Source: Streptomyces sp. NBC_01232
GTDB lineage: Bacteria; Actinomycetota; Actinomycetes; Streptomycetales; Streptomycetaceae
Direction: 5' to 3'
DNA: 64,000 bases
Assembly (NCBI RefSeq): GCF_035989885.1
Contig: NZ_CP108518.1
Span: 4,889,001 to 4,953,000, forward strand
Every line of letters begins with the position of its first letter. The stretch's first letter is position 1. The translations under genes and the position numbers were made by a program. Shown here piece by piece: positions 39,176 to 48,228 of the stretch. The notes beneath the pieces were generated by a model. The model worked only from the letters and a program-made list of their open reading frames with translations. It was not told where the DNA came from and searched no databases.

Positions 39176-40704
39176 CGGCCATGACGGCCCTGACGGTCCT
39201 CTCCGCCGAGGCCCCTAGCCTGGTCCAGTCCGTCGACTGGCTCGCCATCGCACCCGTGGTGATCACCGCCGCCGTCGGCCTGCTCGTCCTCGTCGCCGAC
39301 CTCTTCATCCCCGAGCGCCACAAGCCGGTCCTCGGCTGGATCTCGGTGGCCGGCCTGGCGGCCGCGACGGCCTTGCTGCTGCCCCTGCGCGCCGGTGACC
39401 GCACCACCTTCTGCCTCACCGGCGACCCGGAGGCCTGCAGCTACGTCGCCGACCACTTCACGCTCGTCGTGCAGTTCCTCGTGCTGGCCGGCGCCCTGGT
39501 CACCGCCCTGGTATCGGTCACCGCCGTCCGAGACACCCGCATGCCGGCCGGCGAGTACTGGTTCCTGCTGCTGTCCTCGGCCGCCGGCGCCGCCCTGCTG
39601 CCCGCCTCCCGCGACCTCGCCACCCTGATCGTCGCGCTCGAAGTCGCCTCGCTGCCCGCCTTCGCCCTCGTCGGCATGCGCCGCGGCGACCGGCTCTCCT
39701 CCGAGGCCGCCCTGAAGTTCTTCCTGTCCTCCGTCACCGCCACCGCCGTGTCGCTGATGGGTGTCAGCTTCGTCTACGCCGTCACCGGATCCCTGCACCT
39801 CACCCAGGTCGCCGACCGCCTCGAAGACGTCCCCGGGCAGCTCGGCACCCTCGCCATGGCCGGTGTCGCGCTCACCCTCGTCGGCTTCGCCTTCAAGACC
39901 GCGGCCGTCCCCTTCCACTTCTGGGTCCCCGACACCTACGTCGGCGCCCCGCTGCCCATCGCCGGCTACCTCTCGGTGATCGGCAAGGCCGTCGGCTTCA
40001 CCGGCCTCATCCTCGTCACGGTGATCGCCTTCCCGGCGTACTCCGACATCTGGGGCCCGGCCCTCGCCGTCCTCGCCGCGCTCACCATGACCCTGGGCAA
40101 CGCCGCCGCGGTGCGCCAGTCCGCGGACCGCCCGAACAGTGCCGTCAGGCTCCTCGCCTGGTCCTCGGTCGGCCAGGCCGGTTACCTGCTGGTCCCGATC
40201 GCCGCCGCCGCGTACTCCGAGCGCGACCAGATCGGCTCCACCCTCGCCTACGCCCTCATGTACGCCGCCGTGAACCTCGGCGCCTTCGCCGTGGCCGCCC
40301 TGGTCGCCCGTACGAAGCCGCTCAACCGGCTCAGCGACTACCGCGGCCTGTACGCGGAGCGCCCGGCGGCCGCCCTCTCGCTGGCCTTCTTCCTGCTCTG
40401 CCTGGCCGGCCTGCCGCCGGGCATCATCGGGCTCTTCGCCAAGGTCACCGTCTTCCGGTCCGCGGTCGACGCAGGGCTCGGCTGGCTGGCCGTGGTCATG
40501 GCGATCAACGTCGTCATCGCCCTGTACTACTACCTGCGCTGGACGGCCCTGCTCTTCCGCACCCCCGAGGGCGCGCAGACCCGTACGCGGGCCCCCTGGC
40601 CGGTGACGGCGGCCATCGTCCTCACCGCGATCACGGCGGTCGTCCTATCGGGCGCCCCGGAGCTCATCCTGCGCGTCACGTCGGGCAGCCTCTTCGCGCA
40701 GTAG
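39172..40704 (+). CDS. nuoN2: Complex I subunit N, second cluster
   Basis: 510-aa proton-pumping subunit, with LIVALEVASLPAFALVGMRRGD, KTAAVPFHFWVPDTYVGAPLP and RLLAWSSVGQAGYLL. ATG preceded by GGAGG and overlapping nuoM2. Last gene of the second cluster, followed by a hairpin. Confidence 0.95.
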   Translation: MTAMTALTVLSAEAPSLVQSVDWLAIAPVVITAAVGLLVLVADLFIPERHKPVLGWISVAGLAAATALLLPLRAGDRTTFCLTGDPEACSYVADHFTLVVQFLVLAGALVTALVSVTAVRDTRMPAGEYWFLLLSSAAGAALLPASRDLATLIVALEVASLPAFALVGMRRGDRLSSEAALKFFLSSVTATAVSLMGVSFVYAVTGSLHLTQVADRLEDVPGQLGTLAMAGVALTLVGFAFKTAAVPFHFWVPDTYVGAPLPIAGYLSVIGKAVGFTGLILVTVIAFPAYSDIWGPALAVLAALTMTLGNAAAVRQSADRPNSAVRLLAWSSVGQAGYLLVPIAAAAYSERDQIGSTLAYALMYAAVNLGAFAVAALVARTKPLNRLSDYRGLYAERPAAALSLAFFLLCLAGLPPGIIGLFAKVTVFRSAVDAGLGWLAVVMAINVVIALYYYLRWTALLFRTPEGAQTRTRAPWPVTAAIVLTAITAVVLSGAPELILRVTSGSLFAQ

Positions 40705-40746
40705 CAGGAGCCCCGTCACCCGTACGGAGCAGCGCACCCCGCGGCC

Positions 40747-40773
40747 CCGCCGCCCCTCCCGCAGGGGCGGCGG
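40747..40773 (+). terminator. Terminator of second nuo cluster
   Basis: Perfect 11-bp stem CCGCCGCCCCT / AGGGGCGGCGG with a 5-nt loop, 43 bp after nuoN2. Confidence 0.75.
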
Positions 40774-40909
40774 CGGGCGGCCGCCGCTCCACCGTGCCCT
40801 GGGAACCTGACGCCCTCACCTCGCGTTGACCAGGGAGGGAGGGTCCACTGGACCGTAGACCCTCACATCCATGACGGGCTTCCCTGCCGCACCACCTGGA
40901 GGGCGTACC

Positions 40910-41773
40910 GTGCACCGCCGGCACAACGGGCTGAAGACCGCCGTACTCCTCGGCGGGCTGTCCGCACTCATCATCCTCATCGGCAGCTTCTTCGGACGGG
41001 GCGGCCTGATCATCGCCGTCCTCGTCGCCCTCGGGACGAACGCCTACGCGTACTGGAACAGCGACAAGCTGGCTCTACGCGCGATGCGCGCCCGCCCCGT
41101 GAGCGAATTCGAGGCTCCGCAGCTCTACCGCATGGTGCGGGAACTCTCCACATCCGCCCGCCAGCCCATGCCACGCCTCTACATCTCGCCCACCGAGGCA
41201 CCCAACGCCTTCGCCACCGGCCGCAACCCGCGCAACGCGGCCGTCTGCTGCACCGAGGGCATCCTGCGCATCCTCGACGAGCGCGAGCTGCGCGGCGTCA
41301 TCGGCCACGAGCTCAGCCACGTCTACAACCGCGACATCCTGATCTCCTCGGTCGCCGGCGCACTCGCCTCGGTGATCATGTTCCTGGTCAATTTCGCCTG
41401 GCTCATCCCGATCGGTCGGTCGAACGACGACGAGGGCCCCGGCCTGCTGGGCATGCTGCTCATCATGATCCTGGGCCCCCTGGCCGCCTCCGTGATCCAG
41501 CTGGCCATCAGCCGCTCGCGCGAGTACGAGGCCGACGCCTCCGGCGCCCAGCTCACCGGGGACCCGCTCGCCCTGGCCAGCGCCCTGCGCAAGCTCGACG
41601 CGGGCACCAAGCAGCTTCCGCTGCCGCCGGAGCCCCGCCTGGAAACGGCGAGTCATATGATGATCGCCAACCCGTTCCGGCCAGGTGCGGGCCTTACCAA
41701 GATGTTCTCCACCCACCCTCCGATGGCCGAGCGCATCGCCCGGCTCGAACAGATGGCAGGCCGCCGCCAGTGA
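40910..41773 (+). CDS. htpX: M48 membrane metalloprotease HtpX
   Basis: Membrane-bound zinc protease for quality control of membrane proteins. The GTG at 40910 has GGAGG upstream and gives 287 aa, the common length for this family. Two N-terminal transmembrane helices precede the zinc motif H133-E134-L-S-H137, with the third ligand E205 in [10 protein letters not shown], and a second hydrophobic pair lies between. The GTG of yccF overlaps its stop. Confidence 0.95.
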   Translation: MHRRHNGLKTAVLLGGLSALIILIGSFFGRGGLIIAVLVALGTNAYAYWNSDKLALRAMRARPVSEFEAPQLYRMVRELSTSARQPMPRLYISPTEAPNAFATGRNPRNAAVCCTEGILRILDERELRGVIGHELSHVYNRDILISSVAGALASVIMFLVNFAWLIPIGRSNDDEGPGLLGMLLIMILGPLAASVIQLAISRSREYEADASGAQLTGDPLALASALRKLDAGTKQLPLPPEPRLETASHMMIANPFRPGAGLTKMFSTHPPMAERIARLEQMAGRRQ

Positions 41774-42162
41774 AGACAATCCTCAACATCATTTGGCTCA
41801 TCCTCAGCGGCATCTGGCTGTTCCTGGGCTACGTCCTCGCGGGTGCGATCCTCTGCATCACGATCATCGGCATCCCCTTCGGCATCGCCGCCTTCCGCAT
41901 CGCCGTCTACGCCCTCTGGCCCTTCGGCTACACCACCGTCGAGCGCCACGACGCGGGCGCGGGCTCCGCCATCGGCAACGTCCTGTGGCTGGTCCTGGCG
42001 GGCTGGTGGCTGGCCCTGGGCCACATCTTCACGGGCATCGCGCTGTGCGTGACGCTCATCGGCATCCCCTTCGGCATCGCCAACTTCAAGATGGTCCCGC
42101 TCGCCCTGCTCCCGCTGGGCCGCGAGATCGTCCCGACGGACGCCCCGTTCGCCTCTCGGTGA
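41770..42162 (+). CDS. yccF: YccF-domain inner membrane protein
   Basis: 130-aa membrane protein made of two YccF repeats. The motif [17 protein letters not shown] recurs as [16 protein letters not shown], each with a helix pair. Function of the family is unknown. Co-transcribed with htpX by a 4-bp overlap, which hints at membrane homeostasis. Confidence 0.92.
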   Translation: MKTILNIIWLILSGIWLFLGYVLAGAILCITIIGIPFGIAAFRIAVYALWPFGYTTVERHDAGAGSAIGNVLWLVLAGWWLALGHIFTGIALCVTLIGIPFGIANFKMVPLALLPLGREIVPTDAPFASR

Positions 42163-42202
42163 CACAGTCCGTCCGGACCCCCCTGCGGGCGTCGTGCGAG
42201 GC

Positions 42203-42222
42203 GGCGGAGACCTTTCTCCGCC
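42203..42222 (+). terminator. Hairpin after htpX-yccF
   Basis: GGCGGAGA-CCTT-TCTCCGCC, 40 bp after yccF. Confidence 0.6.
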
Positions 42223-42306
42223 ACCGCGCCGGCGCCCGCAGGCGTCCGGCGCCGAGGTTGTCCACAGGCCGGGCGGGTTGTCGGTGGTGTGCGTCACCAT
42301 GAACGC

Positions 42307-42831
42307 ATGAACGAGACCGAGCAGTTGCTGGAGCAAGTCGCAGAGCGCGTACGCAACTCCGCGCAGGGGCACGAAAAGCCCCTGCCGGGGCCGCTGGCCT
42401 CCGGTGAGGCCGCCCGGGCCGAGGGCATAGTCGGCTTCGCCCTGCCCCCGCTGCTCACCCGTCTCTACACCCACGTCGGCGACGGCGGCTTCGGCCCCGA
42501 ACACGGCCTGCTGCCCCTGCGCCAGGCCGTCGCCGCCTACGAGGCGCAGCGCGTCTCCGGATGGCGCTGGCCCGAGGGAGTCCTGCCCGTGGCCGACCTC
42601 GGTTGCGCCATGTACGCCTGCGTGGACTGCCGCTCCGACACCGCCCAGGTCCTGCTGTTCGACCCGAATCCGGGGGAGCCGGACCTGGCCTGGTCCCTCG
42701 ACAGCCCGAGCCTGGCGGGCTGGCTGCGCGGCTGGCTCGACGGCACCGCCTGGTTCTGCGAGGAATCCGGCCTGGGGGAGGAGTGCGACCTGGAGCTGGC
42801 GCCCTGGGCCGAGTTCAGATCCCGGATCTGA
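42307..42831 (+). CDS. SMI1/KNR4 (SUKH)-family protein
   Basis: 174 aa, soluble. The pattern GFALPPLLTRLYTHVGDGGFGPEHGLLPL is the SUKH core, followed by VADLGCAMYACVD and LFDPNP. The C-terminal half ends SPSLAGWLRGWLDGTAWF. SUKH proteins often act as immunity proteins against toxins, but no toxin is adjacent. The ATG at 42307 is taken over the upstream GTG at 42289. Its 3' end overlaps the convergent permease gene by 17 bp. Confidence 0.82.
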   Translation: MNETEQLLEQVAERVRNSAQGHEKPLPGPLASGEAARAEGIVGFALPPLLTRLYTHVGDGGFGPEHGLLPLRQAVAAYEAQRVSGWRWPEGVLPVADLGCAMYACVDCRSDTAQVLLFDPNPGEPDLAWSLDSPSLAGWLRGWLDGTAWFCEESGLGEECDLELAPWAEFRSRI

Positions 42832-44050
42832 GCCGCCCCCGCAGCCCGTAGGCCAGTGCGCCCACCGCCAGCACCGCCGCCCCCGTGACCGCCGAATCCG
42901 GGGGCAGCGCACAGGCCAGCACCACACAGCCGGACAGCCCGACCGCTGCCACGGCCCGACCCTTGACAGCTGAATCGAGAGTCCACGCAGAGGCGTTCGC
43001 GATCGCGTAGTAGACGAGCACTCCGAAGGAGGAGAAACCGATCGCGCCCCGCAGATCGGCGGAGGCCGCCAGCACCGCCACGACCGCACCCACCGCGAGC
43101 TCCGCATGGTGCGGCACCCGGTGCCGGGGGTGTACGGCAGCCAGCGCGCGCGGGAGATGCCCGTCCCGCGCCATCGCCAGCACGGTCCGCGACACCCCGA
43201 GCACGAGCGCCAGCAACGAGCCCAGCGCGGCCAGGGCCGCGCCCACCCGGACGACCGGGGCCAGTTCCGGCGCGCCCGCCGCCCGGACCGCGTCGGCCAG
43301 CGGAGCCGCCGACCGGGCCAGCCCCTCGACGCCGAGCACCGACAGCGCCGCCACCGCCACCGCGGCGTACACCAGCAGTGCGATCCCCAGCGCGACCGGC
43401 ACCGCCCGCGGGATCGTCCGTTCCGGGTCCCGCACCTCCTCGCCCAGGGTGGTGATCCGGGCGTAGCCCGCGAAGGCGAAGAACAGCAGGCCGGCGCCCT
43501 GCAACAGCCCGAAAGGGGTCCAGTGCGCCCCGGCGAGCCGCTCCGGTCCTGCCGGATCCGAGGACAGGCACACCACGACCACCCCTGCCAGCACCGCCAG
43601 GACCGCCGCCACGATCAGCCGGGCGATCCGGGCGGACTTCTGGACACCGCCGTAGCTCGCCGCGGTGATCGCCACCACCCCCGCCACGGCCACGGCGTGC
43701 TCGCGCCCCGGCCACACGTAGGCACCCACCGTCAGTGCCATCGCCGCACAGGACGCGGTCTTGCCGATCACGAAGCCCCAGCCGGCCAGATACCCCCAGA
43801 AGGGTCCGAGCCGCTCGCGCCCGTAGACGTACGTGCCGCCGGAAGCCGGATACCGGGCAGCAAGCCGAGCCGAGGAGTGCGCGTTGCAGTAGGCCACCAG
43901 GGCCGCCAGGGCGAGAGCGGCCAGCAGCGCGCCGCCCGCCGCCCGCGCCGCGGGCGCGAGAGCGGCGAAAATACCGGCGCCCACCATCGCGCCGAGCCCG
44001 ATGACGACGGCGTCGAACACCCCGAGGGTGCGCTTCAGTTCGGCTTCCAC
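42815..44050 (-). CDS. APC-family amino acid permease
   Basis: 411-aa permease with about 12 transmembrane helices. The N-terminal helix-1 motif VIGLGAMVGAGIFAALAP is the amino acid/polyamine superfamily substrate-binding bend. GGTYVYGRERLGPFWGYLAGW is typical. Substrate not determined. GTG start. Convergent overlap with the SUKH gene; the SulP gene lies 18 bp upstream on the same strand. Confidence 0.9.
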   Translation of the reverse strand: MEAELKRTLGVFDAVVIGLGAMVGAGIFAALAPAARAAGGALLAALALAALVAYCNAHSSARLAARYPASGGTYVYGRERLGPFWGYLAGWGFVIGKTASCAAMALTVGAYVWPGREHAVAVAGVVAITAASYGGVQKSARIARLIVAAVLAVLAGVVVVCLSSDPAGPERLAGAHWTPFGLLQGAGLLFFAFAGYARITTLGEEVRDPERTIPRAVPVALGIALLVYAAVAVAALSVLGVEGLARSAAPLADAVRAAGAPELAPVVRVGAALAALGSLLALVLGVSRTVLAMARDGHLPRALAAVHPRHRVPHHAELAVGAVVAVLAASADLRGAIGFSSFGVLVYYAIANASAWTLDSAVKGRAVAAVGLSGCVVLACALPPDSAVTGAAVLAVGALAYGLRGRLRSGI

Positions 44051-44068
44051 GGGCGGAGGGTAACCCCG

Positions 44069-45496
44069 CTAGATGACGCCCTCCCGGCCGGGGAGCGGCG
44101 CCCGGGTGCGTTCCCAGCCCTCCAGGGCGGTCAGACAGGCGTGATCCAGGTGGCGCAGCCCGCTCAGGTCCAGCCGCACCGGCTGCCCGTGCGGCAGCGC
44201 GTCCAGGGCGTCGAGCAGCTTGGGCAGCCTCAGGAAGCTGGCGTTCCCCACGACCCGCACGCACAGCTCCTCGTCCTCCCACACCTCCTCGATGTGCACG
44301 TGGGAGGTCTCCCAGGCCGCCTTCGCGACGGCCAGGCCCAGCCCGATCAGCACCCCCTCGAAGAGATTGGTGACCAGGATCGCCGAGGCCGTCACCACGA
44401 GCACCACCGCCTCGCCCCGGTGCGTCCGCCACAGCGCCGCCACCGCCCTGGCCGGCAGCAGCTTCCAGCCCGCGTGCAGCAGCACCCCGGCCAGCGCGGC
44501 CAGCGGCACGCTCTCCAGAACCCGGGGGAACGCCACGGCGAAGAGCAGCAGCCAGCCGCCGTGCATCACCCGGGCCGCGCGGGTGCGCGCCCCGGCCTCC
44601 ACATTGGCGGCGCTGCGCACGATGACCGCGGTCATCGGCAGTGCGCCGAGCAGCCCGCACACGCTGTTGCCCACACCCTGGGCGATGAGTTCCTTGTCGT
44701 ACTCCGTCCTGGGCCCGTCGTGCATGCGGTCCACGGCGGCTGCGCTGAACAGCGTCTCGGCGGAGGCGATCAGCGCCAGCGCGACCACGGTCCCGGCCGC
44801 GCCGACCGAGGCCAGCACCTCGAAGTCGCCCCAGGCGGGCGGGGACACGGCCGCCAGTGCGCCGGTCACCCGTACCTTCTCGACGGGCAGCCGCAGCAAG
44901 GCGGCCGCGGCGGTCGCGGCGGCCACGCCGACGAGCGCCCCGGGCACGATCCGCAGCCTGGCGGGCATCCGGCGCCAGGCGACCATGAGGGCGATCGTCC
45001 CGACCCCCAGCAGGACGGCGGCCAAGTCGGCCTGCGCGCCGAGCTCGTGGACCCCGGCCAGCTTCGCGAGGGTCTGCCCCGGAGCCGGCACACCGCCCAG
45101 GGCGTACAACTGCCCGGAGATCAGGACCAGCCCGATCCCGGCCAGCATCCCGTGCACGACGGCGACGGAGATCGCCCGGAACCACCGCCCGAGCCGCAGC
45201 ACCCCCATGCCCAGCTGCACCACCCCGGCGGCCAGCACCAGTACTCCGAGCGCGGGGAGGCCGTAGGCCTGCACCGCCTCGTAGACGAGCACGGTGAGCC
45301 CGGCGGCGGGCCCGCTCACCTGCAGGGAGCTCCCGCGGAACCAGCCGGTGACCAGCCCGCCGATCACCCCGGTGACGATCCCCAGCTCGGCCGGCACCCC
45401 GGAGGCGACCGCCACCCCCACGCACAGGGGTAATGCGACCAGCGCGACGACGACGGACGCCCCGAAGTCATCACGAAACGAGCCGGCCCCAGGCAT
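44069..45496 (-). CDS. SulP-family anion transporter with STAS domain
   Basis: 475 aa from MPGAGSFRDD, with GGGGG 8 nt upstream; a longer start at 45550 is possible. The SulP membrane domain is clear from VALVALPLCVGVAVASGVPAELGIVTG and GSSLQVSGPAAGLTVLVYEAV. The C-terminal ~90 residues (ELCVRVVGNASFLRLPKLLDALDAL...LDLSGLRHLDHACLTALEGW) are a STAS domain. Family members carry sulfate, bicarbonate or dicarboxylates. Upstream lies the left end of the integrated element. Confidence 0.9.
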   Translation of the reverse strand: MPGAGSFRDDFGASVVVALVALPLCVGVAVASGVPAELGIVTGVIGGLVTGWFRGSSLQVSGPAAGLTVLVYEAVQAYGLPALGVLVLAAGVVQLGMGVLRLGRWFRAISVAVVHGMLAGIGLVLISGQLYALGGVPAPGQTLAKLAGVHELGAQADLAAVLLGVGTIALMVAWRRMPARLRIVPGALVGVAAATAAAALLRLPVEKVRVTGALAAVSPPAWGDFEVLASVGAAGTVVALALIASAETLFSAAAVDRMHDGPRTEYDKELIAQGVGNSVCGLLGALPMTAVIVRSAANVEAGARTRAARVMHGGWLLLFAVAFPRVLESVPLAALAGVLLHAGWKLLPARAVAALWRTHRGEAVVLVVTASAILVTNLFEGVLIGLGLAVAKAAWETSHVHIEEVWEDEELCVRVVGNASFLRLPKLLDALDALPHGQPVRLDLSGLRHLDHACLTALEGWERTRAPLPGREGVI

Positions 45497-45633
45497 GCGA
45501 GAACCCCCTGCCACGCGGTGATGTGATGCCACCCAGCGTGCTGGGCGCACTCATCACCGCCCAAGTGCCCACAGGAGTCCGCGGTGGCGCGTGCGCCGCA
45601 CACGCCCCGCTCACACCCCCCGCGCAACCGCCG

Positions 45634-45665
45634 CGGCCCGGCGGTCGGTGAGGACCGCCGGGCCG
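45634..45665. terminator. Hairpin next to left attachment site
   Basis: Perfect 13-bp stem CGGCCCGGCGGTC / GACCGCCGGGCCG with a 6-nt loop, 27 bp outside attL. After excision of the element it would lie directly behind the yajQ stop, so it is probably the original yajQ terminator, now 13.7 kb away. The rest of the 461-bp stretch 45497-45957 has no gene beyond this and the att region. Confidence 0.7.
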
Positions 45666-45691
45666 GCGTGGGGCAGAACCGCGCAAACGGG

Positions 45692-45707
45692 TCAGCGGTA
45701 GTTCACG
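45692..45707. other. attL core
   Basis: TCAGCGGTAGTTCACG, identical to attR; after one mismatch, ACT also matches. Just inside, TCTGAC(C/G)TGCA occurs at 45725 and 45755, 30 bp apart, as possible integrase arm sites. Confidence 0.85.
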
Positions 45708-45957
45708 TACTTACTGCTCGCGCCTCTGACCTGCACCCGACCCTTGAAAGGGGGTCTGACGTGCAGGAACTACTGCCAGTACTTGCCATCGTTTCTCAGC
45801 GTTATCCGTCACGTTGTGCCCCCGATGTGCCCTCTCGGGCCCGCGGGCCACCGAGGCTACCGCCCTCCACAGCTGTGGACACAGCGGCGCCGCCCGGTGG
45901 TTGCACACCGAACGGCGCCTTGATCCGAACTTCCTTCGCATCAAGGAGTCCAGACCC

Positions 45958-46233
45958 ATGTCAGAAGCTACACGCAGGCCCGACGCGGACACCCGCGCCC
46001 TGCTCCAGCAGATCGCCGCACGCCTCACCGCCGAGCGGCCCCAGCACCCCATGCGCGACAGCCTCGTCGGCGCGCTCGCCCTCACCTTCGCCACACGCCG
46101 CCACGGCCACGGCACCGCCCGCGCCGCGGCCGCCGAGGAGAGGCTCCTCGCCCACGCGCCCGCCGTCGAGAAGGGCTGGACCCGCTCCCGGTACGCCGAG
46201 GCCCTCCGCGAGGCTGCGGGCGGTGCCCGATGA
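45958..46233 (+). CDS. Small element-borne protein, unknown
   Basis: 91 aa, MSEATRRPDADTRALLQQIA onward, mostly helical, Ala/Arg-rich and soluble. The ATG at 45958 has AAGGAG 9 nt upstream; the longer open frame is not used. First gene of a tightly overlapping row on the left side of the element. No family recognised. Confidence 0.7.
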   Translation: MSEATRRPDADTRALLQQIAARLTAERPQHPMRDSLVGALALTFATRRHGHGTARAAAAEERLLAHAPAVEKGWTRSRYAEALREAAGGAR

Positions 46234-46439
46234 CCAGCAGCCTGCTGCGTGACCCGGCACACGAGCTCCCCCCGGGCACACTCTCGCCCGACATCGCTCT
46301 CCAGCTCGCCCGCGAGGCGCTCGCCAAGCACGAGAACGCCAGCATCCGCGACCAGGTCGCCATGTACTTCGCGGCCAGCGACCTCCAGTACGCGCTGCGC
46401 AGCCTCATCGTCGCCCTCGACGCCGAGGCCAGCCGATGA
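46230..46439 (+). CDS. Small element-borne protein, unknown
   Basis: 69 aa, predicted helical (PDIALQLAREALAKHE, QVAMYFAASDLQYALRSLIVAL). The ATG overlaps the preceding stop and its stop overlaps the next ATG, so it is translationally coupled on both sides. No family recognised. Confidence 0.68.
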   Translation: MTSSLLRDPAHELPPGTLSPDIALQLAREALAKHENASIRDQVAMYFAASDLQYALRSLIVALDAEASR

Positions 46440-46795
46440 CCGGGGCCCGCACGGTCACCGTGCCCACCCTCGACCACGGCCCGATCACCATCCCCGAACC
46501 CGACTGGTGCCTCGGCCACGACGGGCCGCCGGACGTCCTCGCCGACGTCCACCACGCAGGGCCCGAGCACCTCGTCCGGTACGGCGGCGGGATCGCCCTG
46601 CGCGCCGAGTTGGTCGCCTTCCCGTACGGCGAGATCCCGGTACCGGTCAGCGTCCACCTCGAATTGGAGGTACCGGACGTCACCCTCGACCCGCCCGGCC
46701 TCGAGGGCCTGGCCGAGGTCCTCGTCGAGCAGGCGGCCGAGCTCCGTCGGCTGGCGCTGCGCCTGGCCGTGCTCCGCGCGGGAGGTGCGTGGTGA
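46436..46795 (+). CDS. DUF6907-like small protein
   Basis: 119 aa. The segment EPDWCLGHDG...ADVHHAGPEHLV resembles the WC-x-x-(D/H)H...HxGPE pattern of DUF6907 proteins that are frequent on Streptomyces elements. The rest is a beta-rich half (VPVSVHLELEVPDVTLDPPGLEGL) and a C-terminal helix. A second protein with a related WC/H pattern is at 56520 in the same element. Function unknown. Confidence 0.65.
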   Translation: MTGARTVTVPTLDHGPITIPEPDWCLGHDGPPDVLADVHHAGPEHLVRYGGGIALRAELVAFPYGEIPVPVSVHLELEVPDVTLDPPGLEGLAEVLVEQAAELRRLALRLAVLRAGGAW

Positions 46796-47160
46796 CGACT
46801 CCTACGGCTGTCGCAGAGCGGCGCGTCAGGGTGCGCCGGCTGGCGCAGGGTGGCGCATCCTCCCGCGAAATCGCGGAGCAAGTTGGCTGCTCGAAGGACA
46901 CCGTGCTCCGCGACCTCGCCCAGCCCGACCCCACCGTCGCGTCACGCGCCGCACTGCGGGCGGAGAAGCTGGCGCACGCCGAGGAAGCTGTGCGCCAGGC
47001 CGTTTCGGCAGCTCAGGCGGTGGTTGGCGCACGGCCGTCGCATCAGATCACCGACGATGCGACAGCGCGCCGCTGGTGTGGCGCACTCCGGGCGGCGGCC
47101 GACGCACTCGCGGCGCAGGCCGACGCATTCGCTGAGTACTGGCCCTGCGCCACCGGCTGA
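46792..47160 (+). CDS. Helix-turn-helix DNA-binding protein
   Basis: 122 aa. An N-terminal Hin/resolvase-type HTH is visible (VRRLAQGGASSREIAEQVGCSKDTVLRDLAQ), then an Ala-rich helical part. The GTG at 46792 overlaps the previous stop (GTGA). Likely a regulator or replication/transfer accessory of the element. Confidence 0.7.
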   Translation: MTTPTAVAERRVRVRRLAQGGASSREIAEQVGCSKDTVLRDLAQPDPTVASRAALRAEKLAHAEEAVRQAVSAAQAVVGARPSHQITDDATARRWCGALRAAADALAAQADAFAEYWPCATG

Positions 47161-47174
47161 CTGGCGCACGCGCC

Positions 47175-47336
47175 GTGCTCCTCGCCGTCTTCTTCGCCAC
47201 GGCGACAGCGGCCAGTGCCGCGGGGCTCGTCCTCGCGGCACCGGCCCGCGCGCGTGGCCTCTACGCCGTCCCGGTGCTCGGCACCGCCGCGTTCATCCTT
47301 CTCCTCGCCGCGCTCGGCGCGGCCCTTGTCCGATAG
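47175..47336 (+). CDS. Small membrane protein
   Basis: 53 aa, two hydrophobic segments (VLLAVFFATATAASAAGLVLA and VLGTAAFILLLAALGAALV) around a short Arg-rich turn. GTG start, no clear ribosome-binding site, so the exact start is uncertain. It fits into an otherwise unfilled gap in the left-hand operon and ends 9 bp before the next gene. Confidence 0.5.
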   Translation: MLLAVFFATATAASAAGLVLAAPARARGLYAVPVLGTAAFILLLAALGAALVR

Positions 47337-47344
47337 AGGACCCC

Positions 47345-47857
47345 GTGAACCTGCCTACCTACTCCGTCGTCTCCCTCGGCGGCGTCACCGTCGGCCTGTC
47401 TCTCCTCGGCTGGACCCTCGCCCGCTGGTGGGTCAGCCACAAGAAGAAGAACCTGAAGGCCGCACTGGCCCTGCTCCCCTTCACCCTCTGCGCCCTGTAC
47501 GGAATGCTGCTGATCCTGTCCGCCGGCGGCCTGCTCGGCGGCGGCGCCGACTGGTCGCTGTGGGGCACCAGCGCGATCGGGAACGCGGCCCTCGCGTACG
47601 GGGTCGGCGGCGGCACCCCGGACGTGTCCCGCACCTCGCACCTCGTGCTCACCGACGGCGGCCACGCGGTCGTCATCATCGCCACCGTGGTCCTCGTCGC
47701 GGTCTGGACGGTCCGGCGCGGCTTCCGCTGGGACCTGTTCGGCGCGGTGATGTGCGGGATCAGCCTCGGCCTGTCCTCGGGTGTTGCCGGGCTCGCCGGA
47801 TGGGTCCTGTCCCCGGTCGTGTCGACGCTTGGCGATGCCGTGGTCGGCCTGCTGTGA
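47345..47857 (+). CDS. Multi-spanning membrane protein, unknown
   Basis: 170 aa with four to five transmembrane helices; a basic loop (SHKKKNLK) separates the first two. The GTG at 47345 has GAGGA upstream; the longer frame is spurious. Membrane proteins of this kind sit beside spread genes in actinomycete plasmids, but here no spread gene is recognisable. Function unknown. Confidence 0.72.
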   Translation: MNLPTYSVVSLGGVTVGLSLLGWTLARWWVSHKKKNLKAALALLPFTLCALYGMLLILSAGGLLGGGADWSLWGTSAIGNAALAYGVGGGTPDVSRTSHLVLTDGGHAVVIIATVVLVAVWTVRRGFRWDLFGAVMCGISLGLSSGVAGLAGWVLSPVVSTLGDAVVGLL

Positions 47858-48228
47858 AGGGCCGGACAGCTGCCGCCGGCGCACGACTGGCACGCGGTAC
47901 AGGGCTGCTGCTGGAGTCGCCCGCCGGATGGTTCGACGTCCCGACCGCAGGCGCGCTCCTCGTCCGCCTGGCCGTGCCCGTGGCCGGCCTGGCGTTGGCC
48001 GGGCGGGTGTTGGAGCGGGCGCCGCACCTGATCTTCGCGGTGCCCGTCCTGTGGCTGTGGGCCGCATGGTCGATGTCCGATACGTCCGCCACTCCCCCAC
48101 CGCTCCCCGAAACCCCTTCCGGCGATGTTTATGCAGGTGAGGTGCTGCGCGTGGATCGCGTCGTGAGGGGTCCGGAAGGGGTTATGTGCACGATCCATGT
48201 AGTGCGCGAGGAGGTGAAGGGAGCATGA
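47854..48228 (+). CDS. Membrane protein with C-terminal extracytoplasmic or cytoplasmic tail
   Basis: 124 aa. Two hydrophobic helices (GALLVRLAVPVAGLALAGRVL, HLIFAVPVLWLWAAWSM) follow a basic N-terminus. The C-terminal 50 residues are soluble and beta-like (GDVYAGEVLRVDRVVRG...CTIHVVREEVKGA). GTG overlaps the previous stop; its TGA overlaps the next ATG. No family recognised. Confidence 0.7.
   Translation: MKGRTAAAGARLARGTGLLLESPAGWFDVPTAGALLVRLAVPVAGLALAGRVLERAPHLIFAVPVLWLWAAWSMSDTSATPPPLPETPSGDVYAGEVLRVDRVVRGPEGVMCTIHVVREEVKGA

Noticed and set aside
42537..45425. A 962-aa minus-strand frame over the permease and SulP genes
   Set aside because: Out-of-frame shadow of two clear transporter genes on the same strand; Arg/Gly/Ala-rich composition.
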